Shown here piece after piece: positions 16,550 through 24,428 of a stretch of 35,074 nucleotides of DNA (the first letter of the stretch is position 1; each line of letters opens with the position of its first letter). Location of the stretch: positions 1-35,074 of the forward strand of contig ONHN01000020.1 of assembly GCA_900317635.1 (NCBI GenBank), given 5' to 3'. Under the pieces are notes generated by a model, which was not told the DNA's origin, did not search any database, and saw only the letters and a list, made by a program, of their open reading frames with translations. The position numbers and the translations under genes were made by a program. The stretch comes from an uncultured Prevotellaceae bacterium. Lineage in GTDB: Bacteria > Bacteroidota > Bacteroidia > Bacteroidales > Bacteroidaceae.

Positions 16550-17206
16550 ATGCTCCTTGCCCCCTCCCTTCTCTCAGCCAACTTCGCCAACCTCGCGCAG
16601 GACGTTGAAACCTTCAATCGCAGCGAGGCCGACTGGCTTCACCTCGACGTGATGGACGGTGTCTTCGTGCCCAACATCAGCTTTGGCTTCCCCGTTATCG
16701 AAGCCATTGCGCCGCTGTGCAAAAAGCCGCTCGACGTCCACCTCATGACCGTCCAGCCCGAACGCTACACCGAACGCGTGGCGGCCCTCGGTGCGAAGGT
16801 GATGAGCGTCCACGCCGAAGCCTGCAACCACCTCCACCGCACGCTCTGCCAAATACGCGAGCACGGCATGCTGGCGGGTCTCGTGCTCAATCCCCACACC
16901 CCCCTCGACTTTGCCGAAGACGTGCTGGCGGAAGCCGACATCGTTATGCTGATGGGTGTGAACCCTGGTTTCGGCGGACAGCGCTTCATTCCGCGCACCC
17001 TCGACCGCGTGCGCCGTCTGCGCCGCATCATCAACGAACAACATGCCTCCACGCTCATCGAAATAGACGGCGGCGTGAACCTCGAAACAGCACCGCAACT
17101 TCTCAGTGCCGGGGCCGACATCCTCGTGGCTGGTAGTGCCGTATTCGGCGCCGAAGACCCCTGCGAAGCGGCGGCCAAGCTGAAACGAGTGACAAGTGAC
17201 AAGTAG
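16550..17206 (+). CDS. rpe: ribulose-phosphate 3-epimerase
   Basis: This 218-residue TIM-barrel enzyme interconverts ribulose 5-phosphate and xylulose 5-phosphate in the pentose phosphate pathway. It begins with the family signature MLLAPSLLSANFANL. The metal ligands are visible as H31 and D33 (WLHLDVMDG), H64 (LDVHLM) and D173 (IDGGV), and MGVNPGFGGQ (135-144) binds phosphate. The last codons (VTSDK) are made of a GTGACAA-type repeat also present at 27304-27330. No promoter was recognised in the 333 bases of tandem repeat upstream, so it may be transcribed from the TPR gene promoter. Confidence 0.96.
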   Translation: MLLAPSLLSANFANLAQDVETFNRSEADWLHLDVMDGVFVPNISFGFPVIEAIAPLCKKPLDVHLMTVQPERYTERVAALGAKVMSVHAEACNHLHRTLCQIREHGMLAGLVLNPHTPLDFAEDVLAEADIVMLMGVNPGFGGQRFIPRTLDRVRRLRRIINEQHASTLIEIDGGVNLETAPQLLSAGADILVAGSAVFGAEDPCEAAAKLKRVTSDK

Positions 17207-17286
17207 CCCCCGCGCTTGTTCAGTATGTTGCGTTGGCAACGCTGGCATAGCTCTACCCTCAATAGTAACCCACCTCCCTCCCTTTT

Positions 17287-17305
17287 GGGGAGGGGCGGGG
17301 TGGGG
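17287..17305 (+). other. G-quadruplex motif before the DHH gene
   Basis: Four GGGG runs are separated by single bases (A, C, T) on the non-template strand, 20 bases before the start codon at 17326. It is the right half of a CCCTCCC-TTTT-GGGGAGGG inverted repeat. Whether it folds in RNA or DNA is inferred from base composition only. Confidence 0.8.
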
Positions 17306-17325
17306 CTAATTCAATCCTTCCCCAA

Positions 17326-18429
17326 ATGACCGACCTCCTCTCCCCCAAAGACCTCTTTGCCCTCATAGAATTGTTGAAGCCTGCGAAGCGCATCTTCATC
17401 TGTGCGCACCGCAGTCCCGACGGCGATGCCGTGGGTTCGTGCTTAGGCTGGGCGGCCTACCTGCGCAGCCTCGGCAAGTCCGTCTGCATCTGCCTGCCCA
17501 ATCCTTGTCCCGACTTTCTTAAGTGGTTGCCAGGCGAGGCGGACATTGTCTATCACGACCGCCGCCGCCTGACGGCGCAACGCCTGCTTAAGGGGGCCGA
17601 CCTCGTGTGTTGCCTCGACTTCAACACCCTCAGTCGCCTGCAGGAGATGGAGACCGCCGTGCAACGCTCCAAAGCACCGCGCCTGCTCATCGACCACCAC
17701 CTCAGTCCCGACCTCGAACAGTTTGCACTGGCCATCTCGCACCCCGAGAAAAGCAGCACGAGCGAAATCGTCTTTCGCCTCATCCACCAGTTGGGCGGCT
17801 ACGAAGCCCTCGACACCGCCGCCGCCAGTGCCCTCTACTGCGGCATGATGACCGACACGGGTTGCTTCACCTACGCCTCCAACGACCCCGAAATCTTCGA
17901 AATCATCTCGCTCCTGATGCGCAAGGGCATCGACCGCGACCGCATCTATCGCAACGTCTTCCACAACTATTCGCCCGACCGCCTCCGACTGCAAGGCTAC
18001 CTGCTCTACGAGAAGCTGCAATTCCACCCCTCGCACCGCGCCGCCCTCTTCACGCTGACGCGCGAAGAAATGAAGCGTTTCCACTTCATCCGTGGCGACG
18101 CCGAAGGCCTTGTCAACCTGCCGCTACAGGTGAAAGGCATGCGCCTTTCCATTTCTTTGCGCGAAGACACCGAGCGCGACGTCGTGCGCGTCTCCCTGCG
18201 CAGCGTCGATGACTTCCCTTGCAACCTGATGGCCGAACGTTTCTTCAACGGCGGCGGACACCTCAACGCCAGTGGCGGCGAACTACCCTTCCCCCTTGAA
18301 GAAGCCGTCAAGATTGCTTGGCGCGCCGTCGAAGCCTTTAGCAACGAACTGGGCTTAACCCCTGAAGAAACAACGCCCACGGCGCAGCATGAAACGCACA
18401 CGGCGCAGCAAGAAACGCACACGGCATAG
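17326..18429 (+). CDS. DHH-family phosphoesterase, NrnA-like oligoribonuclease / pAp phosphatase
   Basis: This 367-residue DHH/DHHA1 protein would degrade nanoRNAs or 3'-phosphoadenosine 5'-phosphate if it behaves like NrnA. The metal motifs appear in order: HRSPDGDAVGS (28-38, with D32 and D34), CLDFNT (96-101), DHH at 123-125 in LLIDHHLSPD, and GMMTDTGCF. The C-terminal DHHA1 domain has the nucleotide-binding GGGHLNASGG near residue 309. The final ~20 residues are a low-complexity tail made by two 21 bp tandem repeats (TAQHETH, TAQQETH), outside the conserved fold. A four-tract G-quadruplex motif lies just upstream, and an intrinsic terminator follows at 18480-18514. Confidence 0.9.
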   Translation: MTDLLSPKDLFALIELLKPAKRIFICAHRSPDGDAVGSCLGWAAYLRSLGKSVCICLPNPCPDFLKWLPGEADIVYHDRRRLTAQRLLKGADLVCCLDFNTLSRLQEMETAVQRSKAPRLLIDHHLSPDLEQFALAISHPEKSSTSEIVFRLIHQLGGYEALDTAAASALYCGMMTDTGCFTYASNDPEIFEIISLLMRKGIDRDRIYRNVFHNYSPDRLRLQGYLLYEKLQFHPSHRAALFTLTREEMKRFHFIRGDAEGLVNLPLQVKGMRLSISLREDTERDVVRVSLRSVDDFPCNLMAERFFNGGGHLNASGGELPFPLEEAVKIAWRAVEAFSNELGLTPEETTPTAQHETHTAQQETHTA

Positions 18430-18479
18430 GCTTCTTTCCCCCGTTTCTTCCCCCCACTTCTTTTTGAGCCACGAAACTT

Positions 18480-18514
18480 CCCCGCAGAGCCTGCAAGTTC
18501 TCTGCGGGGCTTTT
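18480..18514 (+). terminator. intrinsic terminator after the DHH gene
   Basis: CCCCGCAGAG (18480-18489) pairs perfectly with CTCTGCGGGG (18500-18509) around a 10-base loop, followed by CTTTT. It ends the transcription unit that runs from the TPR gene or rpe. Confidence 0.85.
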
Positions 18515-18523
18515 GATGTTTTG

Positions 18524-18644
18524 CTGCAAGGCCGCGAAGTTATAAATCTCGGCGGGAAATATACATTTCTCGGCGTGAGTATATACATTTCTCGGCGGGA
18601 AATATACATTTGCCGCCGAGATTTATAACTTCGCGGCCTCGCAG
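18524..18644. repeat. 32 bp inverted repeat enclosing three 21-22 bp tandem units
   Basis: The arms 18524-18555 and 18613-18644 are complementary over 32 positions with one mismatch; the inner 27 positions pair perfectly. Between and overlapping the arms lie three tandem units (18548-18568, 18569-18590, 18591-18611) built on CTCGGCGGGAAATATACATT. No protein-coding signal is present. With the terminator and the promoter at 18733 it fills the 420-base gap 18430-18849. Confidence 0.9.
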
Positions 18645-18732
18645 CCATGTTTGAAGGCTTGACGGGAAAACTTCCTCCGCGCCCCAGAAAACTTTGGGGC
18701 CTTCGCGAAGATACGTTTCAAAAAGAAATGTT

Positions 18733-18740
18733 TATCTTTG
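18733..18740 (+). promoter_or_regulatory. -7 box of the alcohol dehydrogenase / GH97 cluster
   Basis: TATCTTTG, followed by GC, matches the Bacteroidetes -7 box. The first gene starts 109 bases downstream, so the leader is fairly long. No TTTG is found at the standard -33 distance. Confidence 0.55.
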
Positions 18741-18849
18741 CGCTACAAGAGAAAACACGAAAAACCCACTGCGATTATCCACTGCGCCGCGCGCGCCAAA
18801 CCGCTGCGCAAAAGCGCGAAGCGCGATAAGCACTAAAAACAAACACACC

Positions 18850-20022
18850 ATGTTAGGCAATTTCACTTACTGCAACCCCACGCGCCTGCACTTCGGCCAG
18901 GACGCGCTCCAAAACCTTACGGAAGAATTAAAGAAGTACGGCCCCACGGTTCAGCTGAGCTATGGCGGCGGTTCCATCAAGCGCAATGGCATTTACGACA
19001 AAGTGGTCGATGTCCTCCGCGCCGCAGGCAAAACCATCGTAGAAGACGCTGGTGTCATGCCCAACCCCACGGTTGAAAAGTTGCGCGAGGGGGCCGCAAC
19101 AGCCCGCACGCACAACGTGGACCTCATTCTGGCCGTGGGCGGCGGTTCGACCATCGACTACGCAAAAGGCGTCAGCGTAGCAGCGTGGTTCGACGGCGAC
19201 GCTTGGGAAACCTTCTACAAGCAGCAAGCCACTCCCGCACCCGATGCGCGCATCATCCCCGTAGGGGCCGTGCTGACCATGGTAGGCACGGGCTCGGAAA
19301 TGAACGGCGGCAGCGTTATCACCAACCACGCCGAGGGGCTGAAAATAGGTAAGGTGTTCGACGAACGCGTCATGCCGCGCTTTGCCATCCTCAACCCCGA
19401 GTTCACGTTCACGTTGCCGAAGTATCAGATGGTAGCAGGCTTCTTCGACATCATGTCGCACCTGATGGAACAATACTTCTCCAACGCCGACGACAACACG
19501 TCGGACTACATAGCCGAAGGCCTCATGCGCAGCCTCGTGAGTGCATCGCGCCGCGCCGTGGTCAACCCGCAGGACTACGAAGCACGCTCCAACATCATGT
19601 GGACAGCCACGTGGGCACTGAACACGCTCGTGAAGTGCGGTAAGACGCAAGACTGGATGGTCCACATGATTGGTCAAGCCCTGGGCGCTCACACCGATGC
19701 CACGCACGGCATGACGCTGGCCGCCGTCAGCCTGCCCTACTACCGCTTCGTGGCACCCTTCGGCCTGCCTAAGTTCGCCCGCTTCGCCGAGGCCGTTTGG
19801 GGCGTCAGTGCTGCGGGAAAGACCGAGGCGCAGTTGGCCGAAGAAGGACTCAACGCCCTGGAAACTTGGATGAAGGAGATAGGCGTCGTCATGCACAGCA
19901 GCGAACTGGGCCTGACCGAGGAACTCATTCCCGCCGTGGCCGACAGCACCATCATCTTCCCCGCTGGCTACCACACCCTGACGCGCGACGAAGTAATCAA
20001 CATCCTGCGCCAGAGTCTTTAA
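18850..20022 (+). CDS. iron-containing (BDH-type) alcohol dehydrogenase, first paralogue
   Basis: This is a group III NAD(P)H-dependent alcohol dehydrogenase of 390 residues. The start at 18850 follows an in-frame upstream stretch with no family similarity. Dinucleotide binding is shown by SYGGGSIKRNGIYD and VGGGSTIDYAKGV. VGTGSEMNGGSVIT follows, and the metal ligands are expected in FFDIMSHLMEQYF (Asp and His) and in VHMIGQALGAHTDATHG (two His). The family reduces aldehydes or butyraldehyde to alcohols. The real substrate cannot be read from sequence. It heads a tightly spaced cluster: the GH97 gene starts 16 bases after its stop codon. Confidence 0.9.
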   Translation: MLGNFTYCNPTRLHFGQDALQNLTEELKKYGPTVQLSYGGGSIKRNGIYDKVVDVLRAAGKTIVEDAGVMPNPTVEKLREGAATARTHNVDLILAVGGGSTIDYAKGVSVAAWFDGDAWETFYKQQATPAPDARIIPVGAVLTMVGTGSEMNGGSVITNHAEGLKIGKVFDERVMPRFAILNPEFTFTLPKYQMVAGFFDIMSHLMEQYFSNADDNTSDYIAEGLMRSLVSASRRAVVNPQDYEARSNIMWTATWALNTLVKCGKTQDWMVHMIGQALGAHTDATHGMTLAAVSLPYYRFVAPFGLPKFARFAEAVWGVSAAGKTEAQLAEEGLNALETWMKEIGVVMHSSELGLTEELIPAVADSTIIFPAGYHTLTRDEVINILRQSL

Positions 20023-20038
20023 CCATTAGTACATTGCT

Positions 20039-21991
20039 ATGCGCCAACGTTTCCTCATCGCCTTGCTGACAGTCGCCGCCGCGCTGGGTCTCGCACCGCA
20101 TGCAGCGGCCCAGCCCGTGCTGACCTCGCCCGACGGACGGATTACCGTTGCCTTGCACCCGTCGGAAGGAGCCTTTGGCTTCAGCGTGACGAAAGAGGGC
20201 CGCACGCTCTACACCGTAGATAGCATCAGCCTCTGCGTGGACAAGAAGGTGTTGCCCGCCAAACCCACGAAAGCAAAAATTGGCAAGCCGCAGCGCATTG
20301 TCGAAAGCATTAGGCCCGTCGTGCCGTTGAAGTTCAGCACGATAGAGTCCGCCTGCAACGAACTGCGCATTGACTTTGGCGACTGCACCCTCGTTGTGCG
20401 TGCTATGCCGTGCGGTGTGGCCTATCGCTTCGAACTCAGCAAGGCGGGCGACGTTTGCATCTACGACGACCACTTCCGCCTGACACCCGCCGAAGGTTTC
20501 ACGGCTCACTACCAGCCTGCGCCCACGTTCAACACGTCGTACGAAGAACCTTATCGCACAGCCTCGGTAGGCGCTTGGCACGCCTCCGACTGCCTCATGG
20601 CCACGGTGCCGTTGCTCCTCTCCCACGCCGACGACACGCAGCTGCTCCTTGGCGAGAGCGACGTGCTGGACTACCCGCGCATGTTCCTTCGCGCCGAAGC
20701 CGACGGGAGCATCACGCCCCGCTTTCCGCCCATGCCCCTGCGCTGGGAGCGCCGTGGCGACCGAGGCGAGAACATCCTTGAAGAGGCACCCTACGTGGCG
20801 CGCACGCAGGGCCGCCGCACCTTGCCGTGGCGCTGGACGGCTATCACCAACAGCCCGGGGCTCCTTGAGCTGACGTTGCCCGTAGAACTGGCAAAGCGCA
20901 ACACGCTTGAAGATACAAGTTGGATACGTCCCGGGCAAGTGGCATGGGAATGGTGGAATGGTGCCGCGCCCTACGGACCCGATGTCGATTTCAAAGCAGG
21001 CTGCAACTTTGCAACATACTGCTACTATGCCGACTTCGCTGCGCGCTACGGCCTCGACTACATCCTGCTGGACGAGGGGTGGGCCAAGAGCCTGCGCGAC
21101 CCCTTCCACGGCAACGACGAGCTACGCCTACACGAACTCATCGACTACTGCCACGAACGCGGCGTGAAAATGATGCTTTGGCTGCCGTGGCCCACGGTTG
21201 AGGAGCACCTCGACTCGCTCTTTGCCATCTATGCTTCGTGGGGCATTGAGGCCGTGAAGATAGACTTCATGGACCACGCCGACCAGTGGATGGTGAACTT
21301 CTACGAGCGCGTGGTGCGCGAAGCGGCTCGCCACCACATCATCGTTGACTTCCACGGTGCTTTCACGCCCGCAGGCCTTGAGCAACAGTACCCCAACCTC
21401 ATCAGTTACGAGGGCGTGCGCGGCCTTGAAAACGGATGCCCGCCCGACAACACGCTCCTCATTCCCTTCATTCGCAATGCCGTAGGCGCGGCGGACTTCA
21501 CCCCTGGAGGCATGTTCAACATGCAGCCTAAACTATTTCGCGCGGCCCGCCCCAACAGCGGTGCACAAGGCACACGCGCCTTCCAGCTGGCCCTCTACAT
21601 CGTCTTAGAAAGCGGCGTGCAGATGCTGGCCGACAGCCCAACGCGCTACTACCAAAACGACGACTGCACCCGTTTCATAGCCTCCGTGCCGACAACGTGG
21701 GACGAAACGCGCGCGCTGGCCGCAAAAGCGGGCGAATATGCCGTCGTGGCGAAGCGCAAAGGCGAGCAGTGGTTCATCGGCGCAATCACCAACGGAACGC
21801 CGCGCGACCTCACGCTCAGCCTCAACTTCCTTGATGCTGGCCGCTACACGCTCACAGCCTTTCGCGACGGTGCTAACGCCGACTATCAAGCCATGCACTA
21901 CAACACCGAAACACGCACCATCGCCCCCGACACCACGCTCAACATCCACCTGGCACCTAACGGCGGCTGGGCGGCACGCATTGAAAAGTAA
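20039..21991 (+). CDS. GH97 family glycoside hydrolase, secreted
   Basis: This 650-residue protein has a signal peptide (MRQRFLIALLTVAAALGL, cleavage near AAAQ). The N-terminal beta-sandwich (~25-280) with SPDGRITVAL leads into a TIM barrel starting at WEWWNGAAPYGPDVDF and YILLDEGWAKS. A C-terminal beta domain follows. This is the GH97 layout. VKIDFMDHADQW contains D409 where retaining GH97 alpha-galactosidases such as B. thetaiotaomicron BT1871 carry their nucleophile. The paired glutamates of the inverting SusB type were not evident, so alpha-galactosidase-like retaining activity is more likely than SusB-like alpha-glucosidase activity. It lies between an alcohol dehydrogenase and a lipoprotein gene, with gaps of 16 and 18 bases. 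Confidence 0.88.
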   Translation: MRQRFLIALLTVAAALGLAPHAAAQPVLTSPDGRITVALHPSEGAFGFSVTKEGRTLYTVDSISLCVDKKVLPAKPTKAKIGKPQRIVESIRPVVPLKFSTIESACNELRIDFGDCTLVVRAMPCGVAYRFELSKAGDVCIYDDHFRLTPAEGFTAHYQPAPTFNTSYEEPYRTASVGAWHASDCLMATVPLLLSHADDTQLLLGESDVLDYPRMFLRAEADGSITPRFPPMPLRWERRGDRGENILEEAPYVARTQGRRTLPWRWTAITNSPGLLELTLPVELAKRNTLEDTSWIRPGQVAWEWWNGAAPYGPDVDFKAGCNFATYCYYADFAARYGLDYILLDEGWAKSLRDPFHGNDELRLHELIDYCHERGVKMMLWLPWPTVEEHLDSLFAIYASWGIEAVKIDFMDHADQWMVNFYERVVREAARHHIIVDFHGAFTPAGLEQQYPNLISYEGVRGLENGCPPDNTLLIPFIRNAVGAADFTPGGMFNMQPKLFRAARPNSGAQGTRAFQLALYIVLESGVQMLADSPTRYYQNDDCTRFIASVPTTWDETRALAAKAGEYAVVAKRKGEQWFIGAITNGTPRDLTLSLNFLDAGRYTLTAFRDGANADYQAMHYNTETRTIAPDTTLNIHLAPNGGWAARIEK

Positions 21992-22009
21992 CATTAAAAT
22001 CTTAATCTT

Positions 22010-22579
22010 ATGACCACAAGACTTATCGGAGTTGCTTTCGCTGCAACACTGCTAATCGCAACAGCCTGCAACAAAACAAACCAAAGCAACATTGAAGCTA
22101 CAAAAGCCGAAACGGAACGCCTCAAAGCTGAAACAGAAAAGGCAAAAGCGGAAGCCGAGCTCATCAAGGCAAAGAGTGCAGCCGCCTCGCAAGAGGCTAA
22201 GGTTAAAACGGATGAACCTACACCGAGCGTTGCGACACAACCCGAAGTTGTCAGCATCGACGCTCCGCTTTGGGGCAGCATAGGCGATTCGAACGATGCC
22301 GAAATGACAATGTATGGTACTACGGGAGCATATACCTACAATCGGAAAGGGCAGCAAGCCGACACGCGCACGCTGCGGTTGAATTCGTTCGACAAGAAAA
22401 GCCAAAGGCTCGTGCTGGATGCTTATCTCGGAAAAAAGTACATCGGCAAATTCGACGGCACGTGCGACTTCTCAAGTTCAAAAACGGGCAATAGTCTCAA
22501 CGTAGAAATAACTTACTACAAAGGTAAGTTTAAGAGCATAAAGGGCATCAGCATCGACTTCTGCCTACATCAAAACTAA
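22010..22579 (+). CDS. small lipoprotein with a Lys/Glu/Ala-rich coiled coil
   Basis: This is a 189-residue predicted lipoprotein. The lipobox is LIATAC with the acylated cysteine at residue 20. Residues ~25-65 are a highly charged helix made of KAETE/KAEAE-like heptads, which suggests a coiled coil. Residues ~90-189 form a compact, probably all-beta domain (WGSIGDSNDAEMTMYG ... GKFDGTCDF) that I do not recognise. It is embedded in the GH97/alcohol dehydrogenase cluster, starting 18 bases after the GH97 gene and ending 7 bases before the next gene, so it is almost certainly co-transcribed. No function is assigned. Confidence 0.8.
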   Translation: MTTRLIGVAFAATLLIATACNKTNQSNIEATKAETERLKAETEKAKAEAELIKAKSAAASQEAKVKTDEPTPSVATQPEVVSIDAPLWGSIGDSNDAEMTMYGTTGAYTYNRKGQQADTRTLRLNSFDKKSQRLVLDAYLGKKYIGKFDGTCDFSSSKTGNSLNVEITYYKGKFKSIKGISIDFCLHQN

Positions 22580-22586
22580 CAACAAT

Positions 22587-23738
22587 ATGAACAACTTCGA
22601 GTTTTATAGTCCTACAGACTTCGTGTTTGGCCGCGACGCAGAGCTGCGTGCAGGCGACTTGGTAAAGCGCTTTGGCGGAAGCCGCGTGTTGCTGGTTTAC
22701 GGCGGCGGCCACGCTGTGCGCAGTGGTTTGATAGACCGCGTGAAGCAATCGCTTACGGAGGCGGGCGTTGGCCTGACGGAGCTTAGCGGCGTGATGCCCA
22801 ACCCGACAGACGAAATAGTATATAAAGGTATAGAGGCGGGGCGCGCGCAACAGGCCGACCTCGTGCTGGCCGTGGGCGGCGGCTCTACGATTGACGCAGC
22901 CAAGGCCATGGCGGCAGGCATCCCCTACGAAGGCGACTTCTGGGACTTCTATGCTGGCAAGAAGACCATTGACTTTGCCCTGCCCATAGGCGTCGTGCTA
23001 ACCATTCCCGCCGCTGGCAGCGAAGGCAGTGGCAACAGCGTGGTGACGCAAGTTTCGTCGCGCAAAAAGGTGAGCCTGCGCACGCCCTACTGGTTGCGCC
23101 CAAAGTTTGCGCTGATGAACCCCGAACTTACCTATAGCCTACCAGCCTACCAAACGGCAGCAGGCGCAACGGACATGCTGGCCCACATCATGGAGCGATA
23201 CTTCACCAACACGCCCCACACCGAAGTGGCCGACGCCGTGGGCGAAGGCGTGATGCGCACCATCATCGACGTCACGCCACGCGTGCTGGCAGCACCCGAC
23301 GACTATGATGCGCGCGCCACACTGATGTGGTGTGGCACGCTGGCCCACAACGGCATTTGCGGCACGGGCAATGAAGAGGACTGGGCCTCGCACGGACTGG
23401 AACACGAGCTAAGTGCGTTCTACAACGTGACGCATGGTGCGGGCCTCGCCGTGGTCTTCCCCGCCTGGCTCACATACATGAGCCAGCACCACCCTGCCAA
23501 ACTCCACAAGTGGGCCAAAAACGTATGGCAAGCCGACTCGCCCGCCGAAGGCATTGCGCGCTTCAAGGCCTGGCTCCGCAGCATTGGCATGCCCACCACG
23601 CTGAAAGAGCTGGGCATCGACAACTTCGACCTCGAAACTATCAACAACCACGTCCACGAAACGAAAGGCGAAGTGTTTGGTGCCTACCTGCCCCTCGACA
23701 AGGAGCGCACGCGCGCTATCTATCAGCTCATGCAATAG
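22587..23738 (+). CDS. iron-containing (BDH-type) alcohol dehydrogenase, second paralogue
   Basis: This 383-residue protein is of the same family as the gene at 18850 but clearly diverged from it. LLVYGGGHAVRSGLID and VGGGSTIDAAKAMAAG bind the dinucleotide. AAGSEGSGNSVVT corresponds to the loop near the active site. The metal ligands are expected in ATDMLAHIMERYF and in SHGLEHELSAFYNVTHG. That last block is the textbook motif, whereas the first paralogue has GQALG in place of EHELS. It probably reduces aldehydes. The start is 7 bases after the lipoprotein gene. Confidence 0.9.
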   Translation: MNNFEFYSPTDFVFGRDAELRAGDLVKRFGGSRVLLVYGGGHAVRSGLIDRVKQSLTEAGVGLTELSGVMPNPTDEIVYKGIEAGRAQQADLVLAVGGGSTIDAAKAMAAGIPYEGDFWDFYAGKKTIDFALPIGVVLTIPAAGSEGSGNSVVTQVSSRKKVSLRTPYWLRPKFALMNPELTYSLPAYQTAAGATDMLAHIMERYFTNTPHTEVADAVGEGVMRTIIDVTPRVLAAPDDYDARATLMWCGTLAHNGICGTGNEEDWASHGLEHELSAFYNVTHGAGLAVVFPAWLTYMSQHHPAKLHKWAKNVWQADSPAEGIARFKAWLRSIGMPTTLKELGIDNFDLETINNHVHETKGEVFGAYLPLDKERTRAIYQLMQ

Positions 23739-23805
23739 TAAACGAGGGCCTTAACCTTTCTCCCACAACAACAGAAACGCGCCCCCTAATAACCTGACAA
23801 TCTTT

Positions 23806-24423
23806 ATGGCAAAGAAAACAATAAGCCTTGACACGGCACGCGAGCATGCAGCCGACTACTTCGGCGGCGACAAAACGCTGGCTGCAGCCCACGTTGAACG
23901 TTTGCGCGAATACGTAGAAAACATTGTGGCACAGCCCACGCAAGCGCAAGTAGGAATGATGGAGTCGCAGACAAAAGCCGTGGCACGCCGGCCCGAGGTG
24001 CTGGAATGCGACGTGGTGCGCTTCCAAAACAACAAAGAGAAGTGGGTGGCCTTTGTCGGCCTGCTCGACGGACGGCCCTACGAAATCTTCACAGGCTTGC
24101 AGGACGATGAAGAAGGCATCGTCCTTCCTAAGTCCGTCACGACGGGGCGCATCATCCGCGCCACCAACCCCGATGGAACGCACCGCTACGACTTCCAGTT
24201 CAGCAATAAGCGGGGCTACAAAACAACCGTCGAAGGACTCTCGTCGCGCTTTAACAAGGAGTATTGGAACTACGCAAAACTCATCAGCGGCATCCTGCGC
24301 TACGGCATGCCGCTGGGCCACGTTGTACGCCTCGTGGGCTCACTGCAAACCGAGAGCGAAAGCATCAACTCCTGGACCGACGGCGTGGCGCGCGCGCTGA
24401 AGAAGTATTTAGGCGAAGAGTAG
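23806..24423 (+). CDS. stand-alone class II ribonucleotide reductase C-terminal domain (NrdJb-like)
   Basis: This 205-residue protein resembles the C-terminal region of adenosylcobalamin-dependent ribonucleotide reductase rather than a full enzyme. Recognisable segments are RPEVLECDVVRFQNNKEKW, VGLLDGRPYEIFTGL, YWNYAKLISGILRYGMPL and ESINSWTDGVARALKKYL. In full-length enzymes the last segment is followed by a cysteine-rich tail (CPEC...C) that re-reduces the active site. Here the protein stops just before it and has no such cysteines. The catalytic barrel is also absent, and no nrdJ gene is in the window. In Pseudomonas aeruginosa class II reductase is split into NrdJa and NrdJb, so this could be a separated subunit or a relic. 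The N-terminal 50 residues are not recognised. It starts 67 bases after the second dehydrogenase and converges on the menF-like gene with a 5-base gap. Confidence 0.65.
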   Translation: MAKKTISLDTAREHAADYFGGDKTLAAAHVERLREYVENIVAQPTQAQVGMMESQTKAVARRPEVLECDVVRFQNNKEKWVAFVGLLDGRPYEIFTGLQDDEEGIVLPKSVTTGRIIRATNPDGTHRYDFQFSNKRGYKTTVEGLSSRFNKEYWNYAKLISGILRYGMPLGHVVRLVGSLQTESESINSWTDGVARALKKYLGEE

Positions 24424-24428
24424 AGCAT

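Noticed and set aside
16200-16617. Minus-strand open frames with repeated GDGVRARAPALPGG-like translation
   Set aside because: They simply translate the 49-52 bp tandem array. The unit length is not a multiple of three in all copies and the frames run into rpe antisense, so no protein is likely.
18541-18640. Minus-strand peptide with repeated MYISRREMYI-like sequence
   Set aside because: It is the translation of the tandem units in the 32 bp inverted repeat. No start signal or conserved protein supports it.
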